From NCBI RefSeq assembly GCF_003052605.1, contig NZ_QASO01000063.1:1-44414 (forward strand): DNA of 44,414 nt, written 5' to 3'. This DNA comes from Ectopseudomonas oleovorans. Lineage in GTDB: Bacteria; Pseudomonadota; Gammaproteobacteria; Pseudomonadales; Pseudomonadaceae. Below are positions 7,178-16,606 of the stretch, piece by piece (position 1 is the stretch's first letter; each line of letters begins with the position of its first letter). Below the pieces are notes generated by a model that did no database searches, was not told where the DNA came from, and saw only the letters and a list, made by a program, of their open reading frames with translations. A program made the translations under genes and the position numbers.

Positions 7178-8065
7178 ATGAAGGTCTTTGTCACTGGCGT
7201 CACGGGCTACATCGGCGGTTCCGTTGCAATGCGACTGCTTGAGGCGGGACATTCGGTGCGTGGCCTGGCACGAAATGAGGGGCAGTTCGACGCCCTGCGC
7301 GCCCTCGGTATCGAGCCCGTACATGGCAGTCTCGACGATACTCAACTGCTGATGCGTGAGGCGCGAGCCGCTGACGCCGTCATCAATGCAGCCAGCAGCG
7401 ATCACCGTGGCGCGGTGGAGTCGCTGCTCGCGGCGCTCGCCGGGAGCGGCAAGGCGCTTCTGCACACCAGCGGCTCCAGCGTTGTGGGGGATGCGGCAGC
7501 AGGCACCCGGCTCAATGGCAAGGTCTACGACGAGCGTACGCCCCTTGATGTCATGCCGGAGAAGTCCGCACGCCACGCTCTGGATACTCTCGTCTGCCAA
7601 ACCGAGGGCGTGCGGGGCATCGTACTGTGCAACAGCCTGATCTATGGCCGGGGCAGAGGCTTGCAGCGGGACAGCGTGCAGGTTCCGGCTCTGGTCAGCC
7701 AGGCGCAGGAAAGCGGTGTGGTCCGGACGGTCGGGCCGGGCCTCAATCGCTGGTCGACCATTCATGTCGAGGACATGAGCGACCTTTACCTGCTGACGCT
7801 TGAGCAGGCGAAGGGGAGGGGATTCTATTTCGTCGAGAACGGCGAATCGTCCTTTGCCGAGATAGCCCAGTCTATCGCCTGGCGCCTCGGCATTTCTCGT
7901 ATCGAGCAATGGACCGAAGCGGAAGCGACCAGCTACTGGGGGCTCAACAAGGCGCGCTATTCGCTCGGTTCGAACAGCCGCGTGCGCGCCACGCGGGCTC
8001 GCGAGGAGCTGGGCTGGAAGCCCCGCCACCCGTCGGTCATCCAATGGGTCGAAGAAAATCTCTGA
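7178..8065 (+). CDS. NAD-dependent epimerase/dehydratase-like (extended SDR)
   Basis: 295 residues. MKVFVTGVTGYIGGSVAMRL is the extended-SDR Rossmann start (TGxxGxxG). The middle holds HTSGSSVVGD and later SARHALDTLVC, where the usual Tyr of YxxxK is not evident, so this may be an atypical member. The region RWSTIHVEDMSDLYLL and the C-terminal RAREELGWKPRHPSV are standard for the family. The start is ATG 7178, preceded by GGCAGGGTGA; an in-frame ATG at 7139 exists but its extension is unlike the family. Product unknown, probably co-transcribed with the SDR 142 bases upstream. Confidence 0.82.
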   Translation: MKVFVTGVTGYIGGSVAMRLLEAGHSVRGLARNEGQFDALRALGIEPVHGSLDDTQLLMREARAADAVINAASSDHRGAVESLLAALAGSGKALLHTSGSSVVGDAAAGTRLNGKVYDERTPLDVMPEKSARHALDTLVCQTEGVRGIVLCNSLIYGRGRGLQRDSVQVPALVSQAQESGVVRTVGPGLNRWSTIHVEDMSDLYLLTLEQAKGRGFYFVENGESSFAEIAQSIAWRLGISRIEQWTEAEATSYWGLNKARYSLGSNSRVRATRAREELGWKPRHPSVIQWVEENL

Positions 8066-8147
8066 CCGGCACTGCTTGAATCCCGATTCAATCGATGCGC
8101 AGCGTCACGGGACCTCGATCATTCACCACAGACAACGAAGGCAAACC

Positions 8148-8501
8148 ATGAGCGATGTAATCGTCAACATCTTCAATCTGAGTCTCGAACCTCAAAACTT
8201 CCCGGCCTTCAAGGCGCTGGTCGCGGAGATCGTCGAAGCAACGCGCCAGGAACCTGGCACCTTGACCTACGAGTACAGCGTGAGCAGCGACCAGCGATCG
8301 GTTCACATCATCGAACGCTATCGCTCCGAAGGGTTGGTCTCGCACATCGACCAGACCTTCGCCCCTTTTGCCAAGCGCTTTCTTGACCTGGTTACGGTCA
8401 CTGGCTTGGTTGTCTATGGCAACCCCGACGCCGAGGCACGTAAACGCCTGGATGGCTTCGGTGCGGTCTACATGACCCCGTTCGACGGCTTCACTCGCTG
8501 A
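8148..8501 (+). CDS. Antibiotic biosynthesis monooxygenase (ABM) domain protein, YgiN-like
   Basis: 117 residues of the small dimeric ferredoxin-like ABM fold: NIFNLSLEPQNFPAFKALVAEIVEATRQEPGTLTYEYSVS is the first repeat, followed by VHIIERYRSEGLVSHI and a FAKRFLDLVTVTGLVVYG strand. Relatives include quinol monooxygenases that need no cofactor, and stress-linked proteins of unknown role. The ATG at 8148 is used; a longer in-frame start at 8076 has no family support. It is the last gene of the group that starts with the SDR at 6331. Confidence 0.8.
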   Translation: MSDVIVNIFNLSLEPQNFPAFKALVAEIVEATRQEPGTLTYEYSVSSDQRSVHIIERYRSEGLVSHIDQTFAPFAKRFLDLVTVTGLVVYGNPDAEARKRLDGFGAVYMTPFDGFTR

Positions 8502-8522
8502 GTGATGCGGGGCAGGGCGGAG

Positions 8523-8690
8523 ACGATCTGGCTTGTTGAAGCAGATTTTTTCCAGCTTCGACCAAGGTTCGTCACTGAGCATCAATCGGGGCATTGCATA
8601 CCCGCAGGCTTATTGGTGTAGGAACCTCAATTCTGCGGGTTTGCCTCTCTTCCTCAAGGCCTCCAGCGCGAAACGTCAACAGACCTTAGG
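8523..8690 (-). mobile_element. IS5-family (IS427-type) remnant: one end plus first codons of the transposase
   Basis: Minus-strand ATG at 8594 opens MPRLMLSDEPWSKLEKI, close to the start of the transposase at 30784 (MPRLLLSDKHWSKLREI). The homology stops near 8523. On the other side, 8595-8690 mirrors the end of the 30.8-kb element, with a gcgcgaaacgtcaacag segment and a terminal-type stem (cccgcag / ctgcggg). The probable outer end is near 8684, followed by TTAG. Most of the element is gone. Confidence 0.6.
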
Positions 8691-8742
8691 CCATCAAGAC
8701 CCAAGATGGTGAAGATTTCCACGACTCGCTTCCCGGTTAATC

Positions 8743-8775
8743 GCAATGCTGCTCCGCTTAGGTGAGCAGCATTGC
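8743..8775. terminator. Perfect 11-bp hairpin downstream of the FAD monooxygenase
   Basis: GCAATGCTGCT (8743-8753) and AGCAGCATTGC (8765-8775) are exact complements around an 11-base loop. It lies 54 bases after the stop of the minus-strand monooxygenase (8829) and between it and the IS remnant. There is no clear U-run, so it could be a processed or factor-dependent terminator, or a protein site. Confidence 0.5.
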
Positions 8776-8828
8776 ACCACAGGTCTTCTACGGTAAATTA
8801 CATTCAGATGTGACGTAGAAAACCCGCA

Positions 8829-10079
8829 TCACAACCAGGTTCCGCCCTGGCGTTCATCTGGCTCGTTGAGATCGCTAGCGTCGAAGCCGTGGATCCAATC
8901 GAGGTGATGCAGCATGGCCTCATGTGAGGCAAGACGTGCATCGCGCCGATCCCTCTCTTCACCCGGTGGCAAGTGCAACATATCGCCAGTGGTCACGGAC
9001 GCATACACAACCTTGCGCGCCCGGCCACGACGCAGTCGCTCGTAACGTTCAAAGGTTTCTGCAATCGACGCGGAACCCGCAGCGGCAATGCAGTCAGCAA
9101 GGACCACGGCATCCTCGATCGACTGGTTGGCACCCTGTCCATGGTGCGGTACTAGGGAATGTGCGGCATCACCGAGCAGCGTTACCCGACCTTTACTCCA
9201 GCGACCAAGGGTCATGCGATAGACCATGCCCCATCGCTCATTGACTGTCTTCAGGGTGTTCGAAGCGATCATCTCAAGGAGAGCGGGATGCCAGTCCTTG
9301 AATAGGCGCAATTGTTCACCGTCGCCTGTAGGTGCGGTCGACTGTTTTAGCGGCCAGGTCGTCGGGGTGCGTTCAACGAGGAAGAAATTGATGTCTCCTT
9401 TCCTATCTCCACCGATCGGGTAGTGAAGGCAGTGGCCGGACTCACCCATCCAGAACTGGATCGCGGTCGGGTCAGGCATGCTGGGTAATTTTTCGACTGG
9501 CACGATGCCGCGAAACGCCGTGTACCCCGCGTATATGTAATCTTCATAACCGAGCATCAAGTTTCGTACAGAGGAACGCACCCCGTCAGCACCAATGACG
9601 ATATCGGCTTCCGCTTTGCTACCGTCTTTGAAGTTCAGCACTACGTGCTCGCCAGTATCATCGATATTTACTAGGCGTTTACCCAGGTGGATGCGATCCA
9701 TACCCACCTTGGTGGAGAGTATTCTTTGCAGCTCGGCCCGGTGGATGCCGAGATATGGGCCGCCGAAAAGGTCTCGATACGCCTGCCCCCCGGCGTGCCT
9801 GCCGATTTCACGGCCGGTCTTTCCGTCTCGGTAGATCAAGGCTGAAATCTCAAACGCAGCCTCTTCAAACGCCTCGCCCAAACCCCAGTGGTTATAATAA
9901 AAACGCGTGGCATTGGCGGATAGGGCGACCGCAGCACCCACCTCACGCAACTCCTCCGCTTGCTCGTATACATCAACGTCGATACCGTGGTGACGCATAG
10001 CAATCGCAAAGGTCAAGCCGCCGATACCGCCGCCGACCACAGCAATGCGGCGTATTTTATTGGTTTCTTTTTCATTCAT
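8829..10079 (-). CDS. FAD-dependent aromatic monooxygenase, salicylate-hydroxylase-like
   Basis: 416 residues of the group A flavoprotein monooxygenases. IRRIAVVGGGIGGLTFAIAM (residues about 9-28) is the FAD GxGxxG motif; the conserved DG motif appears as IVIGADGVRSSVR; GRVTLLGDAAHSLVPHHGQGANQSIEDA is the GD motif that closes the FAD site. It should use NAD(P)H and O2 to hydroxylate an aromatic acid. The sequence is not the nahG type found at 20-23 kb, so the substrate is open; 3- or 4-hydroxybenzoate and 6-hydroxynicotinate relatives exist. The ATG at 10079 has AAAGAGAT upstream; a longer start at 10181 lacks support. It stands alone between IS remnants. Confidence 0.85.
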   Translation of the reverse strand: MNEKETNKIRRIAVVGGGIGGLTFAIAMRHHGIDVDVYEQAEELREVGAAVALSANATRFYYNHWGLGEAFEEAAFEISALIYRDGKTGREIGRHAGGQAYRDLFGGPYLGIHRAELQRILSTKVGMDRIHLGKRLVNIDDTGEHVVLNFKDGSKAEADIVIGADGVRSSVRNLMLGYEDYIYAGYTAFRGIVPVEKLPSMPDPTAIQFWMGESGHCLHYPIGGDRKGDINFFLVERTPTTWPLKQSTAPTGDGEQLRLFKDWHPALLEMIASNTLKTVNERWGMVYRMTLGRWSKGRVTLLGDAAHSLVPHHGQGANQSIEDAVVLADCIAAAGSASIAETFERYERLRRGRARKVVYASVTTGDMLHLPPGEERDRRDARLASHEAMLHHLDWIHGFDASDLNEPDERQGGTWL

Positions 10080-10324
10080 AATTATTATCTCTTTCTTATT
10101 AGGGGTGGGCGAAAATTGAGATGGTACGAATGGCATCATGCTGGGGCATTTAACAGGGGGCGGTGAATTGCAGCGTCTCATGCCGTGGCGTGAGAGCCCG
10201 CTCTGACCACGCTCCCATTAATGATGCGTTGGGTGAAAAATAGAGAAGGCTGTTATATAAGTAAATAAGCGAAGCTGTATAGCCATCATCACCGGTATGA
10301 ATATTGAGGGGAAAGTATGCAACT

Positions 10325-10850
10325 GTATGTGCCAAGGCCGATGTAAAACTGACCCACCTGGGCTAACGTCGCGGCCTTGTCGAGGCTGCTCATGTTGACC
10401 CAGGAGCAAGCAGTGGAGTTCAGGGTATTGCCCCGTTAGGGACGCAGCATTCGGCAGATCGCCACGACGCTGGGCGTGTCCCGCAATACCGTCCGGCACT
10501 AGCTCAAGGAGCCCCAGTCCCGCGTTGCTCAGCGCTGCTCGACAACATGAAGACAATCGTCCTGGAGCGCGTCGCCTATCACTACCCGGTGTTGGCCAAG
10601 CAGGCAGGGATGAGTTCAGCTTCGGCGACTTCCTGGAGCAACTGCTGCTGACCGAGCAGAGCTTTCGCCAGCAATGCAGCCGCAAGCTGCTGACGCGAAT
10701 GGCCTGTTTACCGGCGATCAAGATGCTGGAGGAGTACGACTTCGGCTTCAGTCCCGGCGTGCCCAAGACACTGCTGCATGAGTCGGCAGGGTTGGCGTTC
10801 GTCGAGCGTACTGAGAACATCGTGCGGATCGGCCCCACGACTTTTTCCTG
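10325..10850 (+). mobile_element. Degenerate IS21-family element (istA and istB scraps)
   Basis: The left end carries the IS21-type sequence ccgatgtaaaactgaccca. From 10392 a frame reads MLTQEQAVEFRVL, then a stop, then RSIRQIATTLGVSRNTVRH, which is the N-terminal HTH of an IstA transposase with two stops. From about 10546 the IstB helper appears: ERVAYHYPVLAKQAG, then after a frameshift FSFGDFLEQLLLTEQSF, KLLTRMACLPAIKML and GLAFVERTENIVRIGP, ending just before the Walker A site. All of it is dead. 10851-10977 shows nothing I recognise; 10080-10324 is upstream DNA of the monooxygenase. Confidence 0.75.
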
Positions 10851-10977
10851 AGGCATAGTCTTTTTCGCGCGTATGGGGATAACCGTGGTGGGTTTTCGGC
10901 AAGCGCAGCTGTGGCTCACGGAGTTCCTGCAAGGGGCCGACCTGTCGAGGTCTTGCTGCTGCGCCTGGGTTCCGGTC

Positions 10978-12168
10978 TCAGGCCAGCTCGCTCCGGCGCT
11001 GCTCCCACCCCGTCAGCCAGGCGGGTAGTGCTCGTGCCGGCATGGCCTTGGCGATGAACCAGCCTTGGGCCACGTCGCAGCCGGCGGCACGCAGGTAGTC
11101 CCAGTCGGCGCGGTCCTCGATACCTTCTGCCACCGTCTTCATGCCCAGCTTGCGCGCCATCCCCAGGCTGGCATCGAGGATGCTGCCGAGCGCGGAGTCC
11201 TGCCAGGCGCCATGCACGAAGCTGCGGTCGATCTTCAGTTCGTTGAAGGGGATGTCGCGCAGTTGCGTCAGCGAGGAATGGCCAGTGCCGAAATCGTCGA
11301 TGGACAGACCGATGCGCTTCAGGCGCAGGCGGGTGAGGATGTCTAGGGCGGCTTGGCGGTTCTTCATCAGGTGGCTTTCGGTCACCTCGAGTATCAGGCT
11401 GAATAGGGGCACCCCGGCGATCCGGGCTTCCTGCTCGACGAAGTCGGGGAAGCTCAGCACCTGCAGGTTGTCCATCGACACGTTGACAGCCACTTGCAGG
11501 GAGAGCCCGGCGTCGTGCCAGTGGCGGGTGTCGCGCAGGGCGTTGCGTAGCACCGAGCGCATCAGCGGCTCGATCAGGCCGCTGTCCTCGGCCAGGTCGA
11601 TGAAGCGGTCGGGGTAGACCAGGCCATCTTGGGGGTGTTGCCAGCGCACCAGCGATTCGACGCCAATGATCCGGGCGGTGTGTAAATCGACCTTGGGCTG
11701 GTAGTGGTTGACCAACTGACCCGCCGCGATGCCGCTGGCCAGTTCGTCGGCGTCATAGCTGTGCGCATCGGTATCCATCGGAGGGATGGCGTTCGCCACG
11801 GATTGGTCCAGCAGTTTCTGCAACTGTTCGTTGGACACCGGTTTGAACAGGGTGCCGAGCACCCACAGGCGATGAGCCTGGGCCAGCCGCTCGGCGCTCT
11901 GCAAAATGCGTTCGTCTTCACCGCTGACCAGCACCAGCGCGCCGCGGTAGCCAAGGTGCACCAGATGGCGGATGAATTCGATGCCGTCCATTTCCGGCAT
12001 CTGCAGGTCGCAGAGAATGAGGTCGACCTCGGCCGGGCCCTGCTCGAGGTGCTCGACCGCAATGCGCGCGCGGTCGCAGGCGATCACGTTTGTGAGGCCC
12101 AGCGACTTGAGCTGTCGCTCCAGTAGCCGGCAGATGAAGGTGTCGTCGTCGACTATCAGGACTCTCAT
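10978..12168 (-). CDS. REC-EAL response regulator, cyclic-di-GMP phosphodiesterase
   Basis: 396 residues. REC domain about 1-125: acidic pair VDDD, phospho-acceptor Asp in LILCDLQMPEMDG, conserved Ser in LVLVSGED and Lys in TLFKP. EAL domain about 140-385: GVESLVRWQHP (ESL variant of EAL), NVSMDNL, LEVTESHLM, IDDFGTGHSSL, ELKIDRSFV and TVAEGIEDRADW carry the usual metal and catalytic residues, so hydrolysis of c-di-GMP to pGpG is expected. The architecture is that of RocR/PvrR-type regulators. Its ATG overlaps the stop of the large hybrid kinase (ATGA at 12165-12168), so the kinase and this protein are translationally coupled and likely partners: the Hpt domain of the kinase could phosphorylate this REC. 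Confidence 0.93.
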   Translation of the reverse strand: MRVLIVDDDTFICRLLERQLKSLGLTNVIACDRARIAVEHLEQGPAEVDLILCDLQMPEMDGIEFIRHLVHLGYRGALVLVSGEDERILQSAERLAQAHRLWVLGTLFKPVSNEQLQKLLDQSVANAIPPMDTDAHSYDADELASGIAAGQLVNHYQPKVDLHTARIIGVESLVRWQHPQDGLVYPDRFIDLAEDSGLIEPLMRSVLRNALRDTRHWHDAGLSLQVAVNVSMDNLQVLSFPDFVEQEARIAGVPLFSLILEVTESHLMKNRQAALDILTRLRLKRIGLSIDDFGTGHSSLTQLRDIPFNELKIDRSFVHGAWQDSALGSILDASLGMARKLGMKTVAEGIEDRADWDYLRAAGCDVAQGWFIAKAMPARALPAWLTGWEQRRSELA

Positions 12169-15100
12169 CGGGGTGCCTCCTGCTCGGCCGGATTGCCAGC
12201 TTCCAGTAACTGTTCGATCCCTGCTCCGGTGGCGGCGCAGAGCGGGGTGAATTCGGCGATGCCGCGCTCCAGCGAGTCATGGTCGCCGCTCTTGACGGCC
12301 TGTTCGAGCATCGCGCAGAGCTGGCCCAGGCGCGTCGCACCGACCGCGCGGGACGAGGACTTGAGTCGATGGGCGAGGGCGCCGACACCGGTCAGGTCAC
12401 CATTCCCGAAGGCGTCCAGCAGTTGTCCAGTCAGGGAGCCTAACGCATTGCGGTAGTCACCGAGAATCTCGCGGATCAACTGGTGGTCTTCGCCGACCAG
12501 CGCGGACAGCGCGGCCGGGTCAAGCAGCGAGGCCGGCACCGTCTGGGCGTCTGCCGCCTCGCTACGCATGGCGGGGATGGCGCCGGGCAGCCAGCGCTCC
12601 AGTGCCGCCCGCAGAGTGGTCAGGCGAATCGGCTTGGTCAGGTACTCGTCCATGCCGGCGTCGTGGGCGCGGGCGGCCTCGCCGCGCAGAGCATTGGCGG
12701 TCAGCGCCAGGATCGGGGTGCGCCGCCGGCCGGTCTCTTCGCCACGAATCCGCTCGGCCAACTGGTAGCCGTCCATTTCCGGCATGTGCAGGTCGCTGAG
12801 GATCAGGTCGTAGTCGCCCGCGCGCCACATGGCCAGCGCTTCGGCGCCGTTGCTGGCCATGTCGAAGCGGTAGCCGAACAGGGCGAGCTGCAGCTGGATG
12901 ACCTTGCGGCTCAGCGTGTCGTCCTCGACCACCAGAATGTGCCGGCGCGATGGGGCGTCGGGCTCCGGCCGTGAGGCCAGGGACTCGTCGCCGGTCGTGG
13001 CGGGACCTTCAACCGGCGTCGGCGCGACGGCTGGCTCTAGGGGCAGCTCGACATTGAACAGGGTTCCGCTGCCCAGGGTGCTGGCGACGCGGATCTCGCC
13101 ATCCAGCAATTCCACCAGGCGCTGGCAGATAGCCAACCCCAGGCCGCTGCCGCCAAAACGGCGGGTGGTCGAGGTTTCCGCCTGGGTGAAGGGGCTGAAC
13201 AGATTGTCCAGATGCTCCGGCGCGATGCCGATGCCGTTGTCCGCCACTCTGATGGCGAGCCGCAGCGGCTGCCGATTGACCAGGGGGGCCTGCACCACGA
13301 TCTGGCCCGGCCGGTCGCTGCGCCCGCTGGAGAACTTGATGGCGTTGCCGAGCAGGTTGTAGAGAATCTGCCGCAGCCGCATCGCGTCGCTGGTCACCCA
13401 CTGCGGGATGCCAGGTGCGATCGTGTGGGTGAGCGTCACCCCCTGCGAGCTGGCCAGCGGCTTGAGGGTATTGCACAGGTTGTCGACCAGCTCGGCCAGT
13501 TGCAGCGGCGCGCGCTCGATTTCCAGCTTGCCGGCCTCGATCCGGGAGAAGTCGAGGATGTTGTCGATCACCCCGAGCAGATTGCTCGACGACTCGCGGA
13601 TGGCCTTGATCAGGTCGGCCTGGTAAGGGGGCAGGTGGTCCTGGGCCAGCACGTCGATCAGACCGACCACGCCGTTCATCGGCGTGCGGATCTCGTGGCT
13701 CATGGTGGCGAGGAAGGCCGATTTGGCCCGGCTAGCCTGTTCGGCGCCCTCGCGCGCCTGGGTCAAACTGGCGATGAGTGCCTTCTGCTCTCGGATGTCA
13801 CGCAGGGTGCCGATGAAGAAGCGCTCCCCATGCGCGCTGTACTCAGACACGCTCAGCTCCAGGTCGACCGCATGTCCGTCCCTGTGGCGAGCGCTGACTT
13901 CTCGGCTGAAGCCGATGATGTGCTTCACGCCGGTTCTCAGGTAGTGCTCGAGGTAGCCGTCGTGCTCGTCACGCTGCGGCGGGGCCATCAGGCAGGAGAT
14001 GTTGCGCCCGATCAGCTCCTCCGGGTGATAGCCCAGCAGTGGCTCGATGGCGGGATTCACGCTGCGCACGACGCCGTGCTCGTCGATGGTGACCACGCAT
14101 TCGAGCAGATGGTCGAGGACTGCTCGGATTTCCTCCTTCTTGGCGTGCAGATCGAGGAGCGCCTGGCTGCGCTCCTCAATGCGCTGTTCCAATTCGCTGT
14201 TCAGGCTGCGTAGCTGCTCGGCAGCGAGGTGCTGGGCCGTGGTGTCGTGCGCGGTACAGAACATCAGGCCGCCCGGCTGCGGCAGAGCCTTCCAGGCCAG
14301 CCAGCGCCAAGAGCCGTCCTTGCAGTGGTAACGGTTCTCGAAGTCCAGTGTGCTGCGCCCCTGGGCGATCAGCTCGATCTGGGCGTGGGTACGCGCGACA
14401 TCCTCAGGGTGGACGAAATCGACGAGAGGGCGGGCCAGCAGCTCTTCCTCGCTCCAGCCCAGCGTGCGGGTGAAGGCCGGGTTGACGCTGCGAAAGAAGC
14501 CGTCGGTCCCGGCGATGCAGAACAGGTCGAGGGACAGGGCGAAGAAGCGACTGCGTTGCTCCTCGCTTTCGATCAGGGCGCGCTCGGCGGCGGTGCGCAT
14601 CTCCAGCTCACGGCGTAGCTGCGCGGTGCGTTCGGCCACCTGGTGGGACACTAGGCTGTGCCGTTCGGCGCTGCTCAGGGTGGCGAACGCGGCGAGGAAC
14701 GCGGTGAAGATCGAGAAGCCGAGAAACAGACGTTCCTCGGTGGTCGAGCCGGGCTGCCACAGCGGCGCCTCGGGCTCCATCTCCAGGCGCCAGGTGCGTT
14801 CGCCGATGTGGAAGTCGTAGCTCCAGTCAGTATGGGCCCCAGTGGGCAGAGAGCCTACGATGTCTCGCCGCGGGTTGCCAGGAGTGACGTCCGAGATGCG
14901 CAGGTCGAACTGGCGCTCCCGGGCCATGTTGAGCAGGGGGGCAAACAGCTCTTCGATGTCCAGCACGCCGACCACGAATCCGGTCAATTGCTGGGCGGGG
15001 ACGCCGTGGCTGAGGTGGTAAACCGGAATGTACACCAGCGCGGCGTGGCGGTCGGTGCGCACCAGTTGGATCAGGTCGGAAGCAATGGCCTGGCCGTTGC

Positions 15101-16196
15101 CTCGGGCGACGTTCATTGCCTCGCGACGCGGCAGCTCGAAGGCGTGGTCGAGTCCGAGCACCGTGTGGCTCTGGGTCAGTGGCCCGCTGAACAGGATCGG
15201 GAAATACTCGTCGCGCTCGGCGGCGGGGCGCAGGTGGCCGTCGCTGTCCAGATCGCTGATGCGGAAAGCAGGGAAGCCCTCACGGACGACGGAGGCCTCG
15301 AAACCGGCGCGTTGCTCGCCAGTGATGCGTGGTGCCCAGTCCACCGAGAGGATGGCTGGGTGGTTGGTGAAGCTGCGAGTGTAGTGACGGAACTCCTCGC
15401 GGGTGACTTCCTGGCTGGCAGCGATGAAGTGCGCCAGGCCCACGAGCGGGTAGATTGTCTCGGCTAGCTCGCGGGTGCCGCTGTCGCCGATGACCTCCAT
15501 CAGCTTGCGTGCCTCGCTGCGTGCACGCAGCTCTTCCAGTTGTGACAGGCCGAGGTGGCCGACTACCAACAGAATGGCGGTGATGAGCAGCGGCATGGCG
15601 AAGCGATAGTTGCCGACGCGAGCGATACGCAGTGGATGCGCGCCCGGCCAGAGCAGGCGGGCCAGCGGGGCGAACAGCAGCAGGCCCAGGGTGTCGCCGG
15701 ACCACCAGATCAGCCATTCGTTGAGCAGGCTTTCGCCGGCGACTCGGCCGGCGGTGAACAGCACGGCGCAGCCGAGGCTGGCAGCCACCGTGCAGCTCAG
15801 TGGGCCGGCGACCAGCAGGCAGACCGCCAGCCCCCGGTCCCCTGCCACTGTCCAGTTGCCGCGCAGGTATCGCTGCGCCAGCGCGGCAGCGAGCAGCGCT
15901 TGCAGGCTGGTGGCCGTGGCCAGCAGGGCGGCGATGCCCGCTCCCTGCAACGAAGGGTCGAGCCACAGGTGGGTCAGCAGGCTGCCGAACCAGACGCCGG
16001 GCCAGCAGCGCCAGCCCCAGGCGAGCAAGCCGGCGACCGCGATCCCGGCCGCCGGCCAGAGCGGCGAGGCATACCCCGAGGTATGGGTGAGCAGCAGGGC
16101 GGCGAAGCCGGCCAGGGCATAGAGACCGGCGATGATCAGGTTCTTGCGGGTCTGTTCCAGTCGGCTGATGGGGGCGGGGCTGCTGTCCACGTCCAT
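12165..16196 (-). CDS. MASE1-CHASE-PAS-PAS hybrid histidine kinase with REC and Hpt
   Basis: 1343 residues. In order, approximately: a MASE1 membrane sensor of eight or so helices (15-215), another helix, a CHASE extracytoplasmic domain (250-430), a helix near 500, PAS (555-670), PAS (700-815), HisKA with FLATMSHEIRTPMNGVVGL (phospho-acceptor His, about 835-900), HATPase_c with NLLGNAIKFSS and GSGLGLAICQRLVELLDGEI (945-1060), REC with DLILSDLHMPEMDG (1095-1210) and an Hpt domain (1250-1335) with LAHRLKSSSRAVGA, whose His accepts phosphate. It is a BarA/EvgS-style phosphorelay in one chain. The coupled REC-EAL gene implies that a ligand at MASE1 and/or CHASE sets c-di-GMP turnover, thus attachment or motility. 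Signal unknown. Confidence 0.92.
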   Translation of the reverse strand: MDVDSSPAPISRLEQTRKNLIIAGLYALAGFAALLLTHTSGYASPLWPAAGIAVAGLLAWGWRCWPGVWFGSLLTHLWLDPSLQGAGIAALLATATSLQALLAAALAQRYLRGNWTVAGDRGLAVCLLVAGPLSCTVAASLGCAVLFTAGRVAGESLLNEWLIWWSGDTLGLLLFAPLARLLWPGAHPLRIARVGNYRFAMPLLITAILLVVGHLGLSQLEELRARSEARKLMEVIGDSGTRELAETIYPLVGLAHFIAASQEVTREEFRHYTRSFTNHPAILSVDWAPRITGEQRAGFEASVVREGFPAFRISDLDSDGHLRPAAERDEYFPILFSGPLTQSHTVLGLDHAFELPRREAMNVARGNGQAIASDLIQLVRTDRHAALVYIPVYHLSHGVPAQQLTGFVVGVLDIEELFAPLLNMARERQFDLRISDVTPGNPRRDIVGSLPTGAHTDWSYDFHIGERTWRLEMEPEAPLWQPGSTTEERLFLGFSIFTAFLAAFATLSSAERHSLVSHQVAERTAQLRRELEMRTAAERALIESEEQRSRFFALSLDLFCIAGTDGFFRSVNPAFTRTLGWSEEELLARPLVDFVHPEDVARTHAQIELIAQGRSTLDFENRYHCKDGSWRWLAWKALPQPGGLMFCTAHDTTAQHLAAEQLRSLNSELEQRIEERSQALLDLHAKKEEIRAVLDHLLECVVTIDEHGVVRSVNPAIEPLLGYHPEELIGRNISCLMAPPQRDEHDGYLEHYLRTGVKHIIGFSREVSARHRDGHAVDLELSVSEYSAHGERFFIGTLRDIREQKALIASLTQAREGAEQASRAKSAFLATMSHEIRTPMNGVVGLIDVLAQDHLPPYQADLIKAIRESSSNLLGVIDNILDFSRIEAGKLEIERAPLQLAELVDNLCNTLKPLASSQGVTLTHTIAPGIPQWVTSDAMRLRQILYNLLGNAIKFSSGRSDRPGQIVVQAPLVNRQPLRLAIRVADNGIGIAPEHLDNLFSPFTQAETSTTRRFGGSGLGLAICQRLVELLDGEIRVASTLGSGTLFNVELPLEPAVAPTPVEGPATTGDESLASRPEPDAPSRRHILVVEDDTLSRKVIQLQLALFGYRFDMASNGAEALAMWRAGDYDLILSDLHMPEMDGYQLAERIRGEETGRRRTPILALTANALRGEAARAHDAGMDEYLTKPIRLTTLRAALERWLPGAIPAMRSEAADAQTVPASLLDPAALSALVGEDHQLIREILGDYRNALGSLTGQLLDAFGNGDLTGVGALAHRLKSSSRAVGATRLGQLCAMLEQAVKSGDHDSLERGIAEFTPLCAATGAGIEQLLEAGNPAEQEAPR

Positions 16197-16606
16197 GGAT
16201 TCCTTACTAGCGGGTGCCTGTGGCCATCACCGTTGCATGCGGGGTTCCGGCCAGGTGGTATGACTATGACCGGAAAGCGGCTTCGCGCGAAGCATATCAA
16301 GGTAGGTCGGTTTGCTGCTCAATTCCGAGCGGATTTGTCGGATTACATGCTTGTCAGTTGCTGGCAGACGGCAGGCTTGGCTGCACTTGATACCTGTAAC
16401 CAGCAGGCCCTCGAGATGAGAGCCTGCTGCTGTTGGGGGGAAGGCTGCGCAAGCGGTGGCGTAATGTCCCCGAAAAGGTGCTTTAGAGTGCTTTTACGCA
16501 CTTAAAGTGACTTTTTGGGACTGCGGTTCATTTGCCCGGGACGATGAGCTGTCCGTGCAGCCAAGCGCAAAGGGCTTCCGTGGGTATCGAAGCCCTGCTG
16601 AACGGT
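16197..16606. other. Gene-free stretch with a hairpin and a short-repeat zone
   Basis: I see no gene that can be supported. An 8-bp stem CAGCAGGC/GCCTGCTG (16401-16429) forms a hairpin. At about 16470-16515 the pentamer-like gtgctt/agtgc/gcact units form an imperfect inverted repeat before a short T-run, possibly a terminator. The first part is upstream DNA of the hybrid kinase. Confidence 0.4.
16526..16554. repeat. 29-bp repeat, copy 2 (copy 1 at 4705-4733)
   Basis: Same orientation as copy 1, gttcatttgcccgggacg core identical, differences only C/T and A/G transitions. The meaning is unknown; a decayed end of the same mobile element is possible. Confidence 0.5.

Noticed and set aside
8829..10079. 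FAD monooxygenase as an intact replacement for nahG
   Set aside because: Sequence around the FAD and GD motifs is of a different subgroup from the nahG fragments; salicylate as substrate cannot be claimed.
16470..16515. Possible CRISPR-like or tandem short repeats
   Set aside because: Only irregular agtgc/gcact units forming an inverted repeat; no regular repeat-spacer unit anywhere in the window.
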